From: Parus major
Lineage: Eukaryota > Chordata > Aves > Passeriformes > Paridae
Assembly: GCF_001522545.3 (NCBI RefSeq)
Contig: NC_031774.1
Coordinates: 25,553,824-25,617,823, forward strand
Length of the DNA stretch: 64,000 nt
Direction of reading: 5' to 3'
Shown here: positions 58,301-64,000 of the stretch, one piece after another
Layout of the letters: each line of letters starts with the position of its first letter
Numbering within the stretch: the stretch's first letter is position 1
Notes under the pieces: model-generated
Told to the model about the DNA's origin: nothing
The model's database searches: none
Seen by the model: only the letters and a program-made list of their open reading frames with translations
Program-made: the position numbers and the translations under genes

Positions 58301-60660
58301 ATAGTGTCCTTCCTCAGCCTCCCATCATTCACCTGCACATCCAAACAGGAAACCTCACGGGACTGTAAGAGACAGCAGGGGCAAGAGACAAGGGCATTCA
58401 CTGTCAGCAGGGCTCGACCTCATCCAGTCCACTGGAGACATTCCCGCGGGGTCTTGGGGCATACACCTCAGGAGAGAGATGGTGCCAGCCTGTAACCCCA
58501 CTGCCAGGTCTAGGGAGATGGGGTTGGACTTCCCCATGGGAAATAGCAGACTGGATAGAGGTGAGAAAAGAGAATAGGTCTGCTTGCTCTGCCTGCAGGA
58601 GCAGCCCTGCAAGGGCCTGGGGGAGGATCAGCCACAGGAGAAGGCTCTCCAAATGGGGTGCCCATCTCTCCCTGGGCAGAGGGAAGGATGTCACACCCCT
58701 GAGCCCAGCTCAGTTTAGGCAGAGGCAAGCACTGGCAGCAGCACACAGTCTTCACGGCTTTAACTTCTCCCAGCATGAGTCACTAGCTGGGACACATGGG
58801 AAAGCCAATGCCAACACCAGCTTTAGGCTGTGTGTGTTGGTCTTGGTCAATGCCTCCATGCCACCACAATGGCCTGGTAGCTTTAACACCAGCTTTGCAA
58901 CAAGCATTCTTATACAGCAGGGAAAAGGACTAAGAAATAAAAATTACCACTAGAACTCCATTGGTAACAATATTTTCTGGAGGATCTGGACTGAAAGGCA
59001 AAATGGAAAACAATTCAAAACCAGCACATTCTTATTTTACTCTTTCTCTGACTCTTTAAGCATTATTTCATTATCTTTGAACATCCAGCACAGATAAACA
59101 GAATCAGACATTCCACATGCATGTTCAATCCAGTTTACTTCTCACAGGTTAGAGTCTGAACTTGACAACATTTGTGGAAATCCACCAAACAGAGGAGGTC
59201 CTCACTGTATCAGACAGGGTAATTTTCTGACACACTAAAGACAGTTTACACAGGGATGGCATAATCACACTATTGCCCAAAATTGTTCAGTTCAAACCTG
59301 TGAAATCAGAGCTAAAAATCTTCTGAATTCATCCAACATGCCATTAAAAAAAAAAAAAAAACCAAAAAAAAAAAACCAAAAAAACAAAAAAAAAGACCAG
59401 GGAAAAAATTACTATTTGCCTTAAAAATCAGCAGCACTAGGACTGATGTACATACTTATTCTCTCCATTAACTGTACAGTCAGCAAAGCACAGAAAAAAA
59501 AATGCTATGACAGAGCAAACATCTGGGATCCCACAGTAAGGAAAAAGAGAGAAAGCTTAAAAATTCCTCCTATGTAGAATGTTCCTTTTGACTTGGTGAG
59601 CAGCTGCCATCAGAGATATCTCTATGCTCCCACCAGCACCTGTGCTTGCTTCTCTGTGTCTGGATGCCCAGTGTAGATGCATGCATACCATGCACCATCA
59701 TGCATTCCTTCTACATTAAACACTACCCAAAGTTACCTTCTGTTTTATTCAGATGTTGGCAGTGCTAGGGGGCTGCAAGCATGAACTGATTTGTAGCAGT
59801 AACCTTGTGTTTCCATCTTACACCTCCAGCTATTTCACCTTACGCACCTGCTCTCCATTGTGAATTCAACCTCCAGCTCCTCTTTCCCCTGCAAAAGAAA
59901 ATTAAGGCAGTGACCGCAGCTTAGTCTCCTGTGAAGAGAGATACCCTACAGGAATCTGTGCCCTTCAGGGGTCTCTATAAACCAGTGTCCATCTTTTGTT
60001 GCTGTACATGCCGCAGACCTAATTTCCTTGGTGTTCTATCTGTTATGCTTCTAGTATCATATACTTCTAGCATCTTATCCATTAATTTAGCAGATTCCTA
60101 GTGTAGGCCTTGCAGGATAAGTGGAATGCATACTGCAGGGCCTCTTGGTGGCTGCTCCCCTCTGCTCCCTCTTGGGGTGCTCTCCACACAAGCATTTTCT
60201 CACCTGACCCCACCCCTCATTGCTTTGTCCTTGAGTTTTAACCATTTTATCCATACCTGTGGATTCAGCTGGAAACTTAGCTGAATGTTTTCTCCAAGCT
60301 GGATTTTGGAGACATCAAAGAAAACAGTGAGGAGATGGTCATCTTGAGTTACTTTGTCCTCATCACAAACCTTCAGCTCCAGAACATTCTGGGGAAAAAA
60401 TAAATGCGCAGTATGAGAGTGTCAATACTTTAAAAGGGATCTCAGAAGGACCAGCAGAGTTGAAGGACTGTATAGTATGCTTGATATCTGATAAGAATAG
60501 CTGTTGGAGGTCTGCATTCTTACCTTAACTTGGCTCTGAATTGTGAAGTGGAAGGTCTCATTCCACGTTGGGTTCTTGCTGTTCTGGACAGTCTTGGTGC
60601 GGAAATGCTGCACTGAAGCTGTTGGCAGGCTCAGGCTCACATAGCAATCAGACTGACTTA
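46065..60660 (-). CDS. PLA2G4E: PLA2G4E-like cytosolic phospholipase A2, copy B (18 exons seen, 5' end outside)
   Basis: Gene-level entry; exons are listed separately. The visible exons join into one open frame of 788 residues ending in TGA or TAA-type stop at 46065, beginning inside the C2 domain. Order: C2 domain (1-118), linker with a basic RRRRLS segment (about 185-193), catalytic domain from about 260. The catalytic Ser is in GSSGTTW (about 331), the partner Asp in LVDAAFF (about 615). The oxyanion loop reads AGCGIRA with Cys at about 300 where family members have Gly. C2 loops keep the TDC-like Asp (SQSDCYV) and the DEDKVTQDD acidic loop, so calcium-dependent membrane binding is expected. 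Upstream C2 exon and start are not in the window; in copy A the corresponding intron is 11.6 kb. Exon phases match copy A throughout. PLA2G4E fits best; whether enzyme activity survives the loop change is open. Confidence 0.9.
47166..47349 (-). CDS. PLA2G4E: Copy B exon 17
   Basis: Acceptor GACCAG, donor CCTG then GTAAGT, 184 nt. It encodes [40 protein letters not shown] and [16 protein letters not shown]. Confidence 0.93.
47350..48774. other. Copy B intron 16, no feature recognised
   Basis: About 1.4 kb of AT-rich intron without recognisable repeats or exons. Confidence 0.5.
48775..48941 (-). CDS. PLA2G4E: Copy B exon 16 with the catalytic Asp
   Basis: 167 nt, the same as copy A. It encodes [40 protein letters not shown] and [16 protein letters not shown]. 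The Asp of LVDAA is the expected dyad Asp. The donor is ATTG then GTGAGA. An earlier GT (ACAG then GTGGAT) would give the wrong phase. Confidence 0.92.
49417..49608 (-). CDS. PLA2G4E: Copy B exon 15
   Basis: 192 nt, the same as copy A. It encodes [40 protein letters not shown] and [18 protein letters not shown]. Acceptor ATCTCCAG, donor AAAG then GTGTGG. Confidence 0.93.
50723..50830 (-). CDS. PLA2G4E: Copy B exon 14
   Basis: 108 nt, phase 1 at both ends. It encodes [20 protein letters not shown] then [16 protein letters not shown]. This is the intact counterpart of the damaged exon 15 of copy A. Acceptor CTTTCTAG, donor ATAG then GTAAAC. Confidence 0.94.
51384..51640 (-). mobile_element. 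CR1 LINE 3' fragment
   Basis: It begins ACAGAATCATAGAATATCC and continues GATCATCAAGCCCAGCTCCT and CCTGGGAAGTCTGTC, typical of CR1 3' ends in reverse. It ends about 30 bases from the donor of copy B exon 13. Confidence 0.85.
51670..51807 (-). CDS. PLA2G4E: Copy B exon 13
   Basis: 138 nt, the same as copy A. It encodes [40 protein letters not shown] and RICFMQ. Apart from the last residues it is identical in protein to copy A exon 14. Confidence 0.95.
52111..52205 (-). mobile_element. CR1 LINE 3' tail, short
   Basis: AATAGAATCGTTTGGATTGG followed by AAGGGACTTTAAAGATCATA is a diverged reversed CR1 3' end. Confidence 0.7.
52497..52611 (-). CDS. PLA2G4E: Copy B exon 12
   Basis: 115 nt, the same as copy A. 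It encodes [20 protein letters not shown] then [18 protein letters not shown]. Acceptor AATCCAG, donor AGAG then GTAATG. Confidence 0.95.
52612..53772. other. Copy B intron 11, no feature recognised
   Basis: About 1.2 kb of AT-rich intron with no recognisable element. Confidence 0.5.
53773..53995 (-). CDS. PLA2G4E: Copy B exon 11
   Basis: 223 nt, the same as copy A. It encodes [40 protein letters not shown] and [17 protein letters not shown]. Acceptor TGTCTGCAG, donor GGG then GTAATG. Confidence 0.93.
54466..54602 (-). CDS. PLA2G4E: Copy B exon 10, catalytic Ser, altered oxyanion loop
   Basis: 137 nt, the same as copy A. It encodes [20 protein letters not shown] then [20 protein letters not shown] and TTW. 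The Ser of GSSG and the Arg of IRA are kept. The loop has GCG where the family has GGG, and the residue after the elbow Gly is Thr, not Ser as in A. The TGT codon for Cys is clear in the sequence. Confidence 0.95.
55096..55252 (-). CDS. PLA2G4E: Copy B exon 9
   Basis: 157 nt, acceptor GTTCTCAG, donor GAG then GTAAAC. It encodes [40 protein letters not shown] and [12 protein letters not shown], the start of the catalytic domain. Confidence 0.94.
55342..55461. repeat. 60-bp tandem duplication in copy B intron 8
   Basis: Two identical 60-bp units start at 55342 and 55402, each beginning TGTAAGGTAATACACGAGGA. The array starts about 90 bases upstream of exon 9 in the gene's direction. Identity suggests a very recent event. 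Confidence 0.95.
55986..56023 (-). CDS. PLA2G4E: Copy B exon 8
   Basis: 38 nt, encoding [13 protein letters not shown] with a split Trp codon, the same length and phase as copy A. Confidence 0.88.
56665..56757 (-). CDS. PLA2G4E: Copy B exon 7
   Basis: 93 nt, encoding [20 protein letters not shown] then [11 protein letters not shown]. Acceptor TTTTTCCAG, donor GAGAG then GTGAGA. Confidence 0.9.
56949..57109 (-). CDS. PLA2G4E: Copy B exon 6 with basic RRRRLS segment
   Basis: 161 nt, acceptor TGCTTCAG, donor AGG then GTACGT. It encodes [38 protein letters not shown] and RRRRLSR. The basic end fits an AGC-kinase-type R-R-x-S site or a membrane-facing patch; copy A has ADKKPHFCS here. The exon is much richer in CpG than its flanks. 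Confidence 0.9.
57110..58298. other. Copy B intron 5, no feature recognised
   Basis: About 1.2 kb without recognisable exons or repeats. Confidence 0.5.
58299..58362 (-). CDS. PLA2G4E: Copy B exon 5
   Basis: 64 nt, encoding [20 protein letters not shown] and MG. A GT inside (CAG then GTGAAT) could end it after 30 nt. The 64-nt form matches copy A in length and phase and is preferred. Confidence 0.87.
58363..58947. other. Copy B intron 4, no feature recognised
   Basis: About 585 bases, relatively GC-rich, with overlapping open frames on both strands. None is conserved in the matching intron of copy A, so they are not called. Confidence 0.5.
58948..58990 (-). CDS. PLA2G4E: Copy B exon 4
   Basis: 43 nt, encoding [14 protein letters not shown], end of the C2 region. 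Acceptor CCTTTCAG, donor GTG then GTAATT, with the same arrangement in copy A. Confidence 0.9.
58991..59847. other. Copy B intron 3 with an A-rich run
   Basis: About 860 bases. A long A-rich run interrupted by C lies at 59345-59396. No exon or repeat family was recognised. Confidence 0.5.
59848..59888 (-). CDS. PLA2G4E: Copy B exon 3
   Basis: 41 nt, encoding [13 protein letters not shown]. Acceptor CTTTTGCAG, donor GCAG then GTGCGT. Confidence 0.9.
60257..60388 (-). CDS. PLA2G4E: Copy B exon 2, C2 domain
   Basis: 132 nt, encoding [34 protein letters not shown] and LSFQLNPQ. The [10 protein letters not shown] loop retains the acidic calcium-binding positions. The donor is ACAG then GTATGG. 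Confidence 0.95.
60524..60660 (-). CDS. PLA2G4E: Copy B exon 1 seen, C2 domain
   Basis: 137 nt, acceptor TTCAACAG, donor TTAAG then GTAAGA. It encodes [38 protein letters not shown] and TIQSQVK. It needs an upstream exon ending at phase 1, as 39705-39777 does for copy A. None was found up to 64000. Confidence 0.95.
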
Positions 60661-63600
60661 CTGTTGAAGACACGGAAAGCAATGGACCAATGAAACAATC
60701 TAGTCCCCATAAGGTGGGCATTTTTAAGCTCTGTACACAAAGCAATATACAGAATCAAGGCCTGGCACTGGCTAGGGTACTATCAAGCTTCTGCTAGACA
60801 GCCATCTTTTTTACTAGTTTACTAGTTTACTAGTAAACTAGTAAAAAAGTAAACTAGTAAAACTAGTTTACTAATAGTTTTACTATTGTGAAAGCCTGAC
60901 AGTGTGCTCTTCTTGAAAATTATTTTTTTCCAAGTCCTGGGGGAAAAAAAAGTAAACATTCAAAATATACAGCTGTGTTGCTAAAGAGCCATCCATACAC
61001 ACAGGGGCGCATACACACAGCGGCCTCACAGGACTGGCCACCGTGGACATTAGCAGCTGTGACAGGACCTGCACATGGACAGAGCCCAGCTCCTACACAC
61101 TGGCCTTCCACAGGTAGGCATGAACATGCCTCTATACATCTAGAGTAGCTCTGGGTGTAAGTCTGTCTTGTCTACTTTCTGAGCATCCTTTCTTTCCTGT
61201 ATGACCTCTGGTTGCCAATGCGGAAGAGGCAAGAGCTCGTTGCATTTAAGGTTGGTATGAAGCCAAATTTCTGTCACAGAGGGCACATCTTCTACCATTT
61301 TCTACTTTATTTCAGTCTGCTTTCTTCCTTTTTGAAAGTTAAAAAAGGAAAGAATCAACAGAGTTTTTTAACAAAATATTAAGAAAAAAAATTCAAGAAA
61401 AGAAGATTCATCACCTGTGGAGATGAAATTACAGAATTGAATCTGTGAAGAATAATATAAGCATTAAAATGTTGAGTCTGATTGATAACATTTGCTTTGA
61501 GAAGTAGCTGTACTGGGTATTGTTTTCAGCAATAAAGCTGTATAAAAAAGGTATTGCTTAATGTCACTATTTCCACCTGTGTCTCTGTGCCTCAGCCAGA
61601 GTGGCATAGGTTTTTGCAATGCTTCATGTACAGGTGGAAGCTTGTCTGTGCTTCCCAGCACAGAGAAAGCTAACATTGCTTCTTCGCACAAAATTGCATT
61701 GCTCTGCTCTTTCCATTCGAGGCGTGTTCAGGTCAAAGTTCTCCTACAAATTCTAATGTTTCTAGATGTAGGGAGGGCAGCTTTAGTGTTTCTATTTTCC
61801 TTTCTCAGCTGAAGTGACCAGCTGTAAAGTGTGGCATTCCACCTGAGCTCCATTGTAGGAGCTTTTAGTAGGAAGGAGTGATTAGTAGCAGTGTGTAGGG
61901 CTTGCATCATCAACAAGCACTTTCATTCTGAGGTCAGAGTAATCTACTGGCAAATATACTTGTCATCATTATTAGGAAATAAAGCAGCAAGAATGAAATC
62001 ATTAGATTAACAGTCTTGTGGACCCACACTCAAAAGTCAGGGATGGTGACCCTACAGAACATGATCTCTTAGTTAGGGATGACAACCTACACAAGTGCCG
62101 AAGATAGCATTGCCATAAATGCCAATCCTGTTAGTAGAATTGTATTTCCTCTTTTTGTAATGCCATGTACTCAAGCATTCCTGCCATTGCATAGCAGACA
62201 CACCTTCATCTGAACTGCATCTGAATAGGCCTAAGTCTTGTCACAGTTTTACTGGCAGACTTGACTTTGGGAAACACAAAACAATTGACTTGGCCCATTA
62301 TTGACTCCCCACGTGTAACTCAAGAATTAACAAAATCAGCCTTTCCTCCTCTGCCCCCATGACTTCCCTGAGGCTTAAGTCATCTTTTCTGAATAACTCT
62401 GAATGAAAGAGTAACTTTGACCAATAAAGTAGTTGTCATATATATTAAGATATATGATTTCAAAAAAAAATCAAAACACAAAACACATAGAAATCAGCTG
62501 AGCTTCTAACAATTCTAATAGCTCCCAAAGTTGTGTCTACATACAGCAAATGTTCCTATAAAAATCTTTTTGGGCTCTTGAGAAGCCCAGACTGATATTA
62601 GCACAGATTGCTGTTGGTTCTTGTCTCTGAGAAAGATCAGAAGGATCCAAATGGGTAAGTCTATGGGTGAACCAAAGTTTATTTAATTGACATTTCCCAA
62701 TTATTAATACATTGACTTCATCTGTTTCAAAGAACACAGTATTATTTTGAAACTACATCAATTATTTTTGTCTGTAAGTGGTCACTATCTGCTTCTGCAC
62801 TGTATCATCCACCTTTAAGAAATAACTACCTGTCAGACAGCAGAGCTCCGACTTCTCATTCAGACCTCTGACTTTCTCTGAATTCTGGCAGCCACTAAAC
62901 AAGCATGCTCTTCCCATCTGCAAAATATGTTTGGTGATGCCCTTTGTGCTTCAGAAGCATCCTCTGGAACCTAATTCCCTCTTGTTTGTAAATTATTGTC
63001 CAGATGTTGAGAGGCATTTGCAACACCCAGGAACCTTTTTTACACATCTCTGATACCTCAGGCTGGTGTTCTGCCTCAGCACCTCCAGATATATAAGTAG
63101 TGGGTGTGTGAGAAATGTCACTCCACAGCCCATCCTGTGCCCTGGAGGGTCTCACTGCAGTATCCCTCTGCCTCTGCATGTACACATACAAGGCTCCCAC
63201 TGCCAGCCACGTGTGAGCAAACCTCCATCACCCTGTATGTAATCCTAACCAACACCCAACTACAGCAACTGGGTTCTCACAGGACACACACAGCACAGAA
63301 TCACACCAGTGACCTGCTGGGTCCCTCCCCTCCACCATGACATGCTAACAGCTGTCACACATGCTTGGGATGGCAGCCATGGTATTCCTGTGGGGCAATA
63401 TCCGGCCAAAAGCAGGTGTGGCAGCAGGTATTTATGAAAGCACGGTCTCCTTGTCCAGTTATTACACTAATTATCTTGTGTCTAATTATCTTCCAGGGTA
63501 ATAGCAGGCAGGACTGGATCTTAATTGTGCTTTACCATTAGGAAGCATTTCAACAACATGACCCATGCTAATAAACACCATAGCCACAGCCCCATGCTGC

Positions 63601-64000
63601 ATCCCAAACAGCAGGACACCCACTCATCTGGCTCGAGCTGAAATCTCACCTGCCTCATAGAGAGCTCAGATTCAAGCAGGGCTCAACCAAACATTTTAAT
63701 ATCAATTCCATTTCCTTTTTTGATTTAACAGCTGCAAGCTTCAGCCCACCTGTAACCTGGGCAAAAGCTTCAAACATCCTTCTCCTCATGGATTTCAATT
63801 TAGCTCCTCCCTGTTTCTAGGAGGTGGATTTTTCATGACACTTATGGTATAGTTTTTTTCTTGTTATGCTGAAAGGACCTGAACCAAGAATATGATCTCA
63901 AACACTGTTTGCCCAGAGCATCTCCTTGACCTGATCTCCCTGTACTTGGATCCAGCCAAGTCACAGAGTATAAGCTATCACACCAGATGAGAGGAGCATT
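60661..64000. other. Probable upstream intron of copy B
   Basis: No C2 first exon (the [12 protein letters not shown] motif) was recognised on the minus strand. Apart from the inverted repeat at 60807-60848 nothing stands out. The visible open frames are short and match no family. Confidence 0.45.
60807..60848. repeat. Perfect 19-bp inverted repeat built from TTTACTAG units
   Basis: Arms 60807-60825 and 60830-60848 are exact reverse complements with a 4-base spacer (TTTA). The arms are made of the octamer TTTACTAG. Further copies of the octamer and its complement continue to about 60887, allowing additional hairpins. It sits about 150 bases upstream of copy B exon 1 seen. Confidence 0.9.

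Noticed and set aside
1..64000. Prokaryotic features (operons, CRISPR, attachment sites)
   Set aside because: The window is clearly vertebrate: split genes, CR1 LINEs and LTRs. No array with regular spacers was seen.

Overview
The window is vertebrate nuclear DNA, most likely from a bird and probably a passerine. The coding sequence is split into short exons with canonical splice sites. The non-coding DNA carries CR1 LINE fragments, several with the avian 3' end signature, and LTRs of endogenous retroviruses of the kind common in songbirds. The species call is an inference from these repeats. There are no operons and no CRISPR.

The main content is two tandem genes on the minus strand for group IV cytosolic phospholipase A2, most like PLA2G4E. 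Copy B (46065-60660, 18 exons visible, 5' end outside the window) lies upstream of copy A (8601-39777, 19 exons visible, first exon not found). Each encodes a C2 domain followed by the cPLA2 catalytic domain. Fourteen of the 18 shared exons have identical lengths and all shared exon phases match, so the copies arose by duplication. PLA2G4E in mammals is a calcium-dependent N-acyltransferase/phospholipase making N-acyl-phosphatidylethanolamines. That function is transferred here by family resemblance only.

The copies have diverged. Copy A has an intact GGGTRA loop and GSSGS elbow, but the usual acceptor of its exon 10 is lost (an in-frame AG 21 nt further in could replace it), and its exon 15 carries a net 29-nt deletion that breaks the frame unless the exon is skipped. 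Copy B has an uninterrupted frame over all visible exons, but its oxyanion loop reads GCGIRA and its elbow GSSGTTW. It also has a basic RRRRLS segment absent from A.

Left of copy A, 573-1189 on the minus strand is an apparent exon made almost entirely of a 17-residue (51-bp) tandem repeat, with a strong splice donor. Its gene is not recognised. The first 67 bases may hold the end of a plus-strand coiled-coil exon.

Region by region: 1-1189 edge exon candidate and repeat exon; 1190-8600 intergenic; 8601-28149 body of gene A with a 0.9 kb CR1 at 16.26-17.15 kb; 28150-39704 large first C2 intron of A, with a CR1 tail and a solo LTR; 39705-39777 first C2 exon of A; 39778-46064 intergenic, with CR1 and two LTR-like blocks; 46065-60660 gene B; 60661-64000 probable upstream intron of B with a striking 19-bp inverted repeat.
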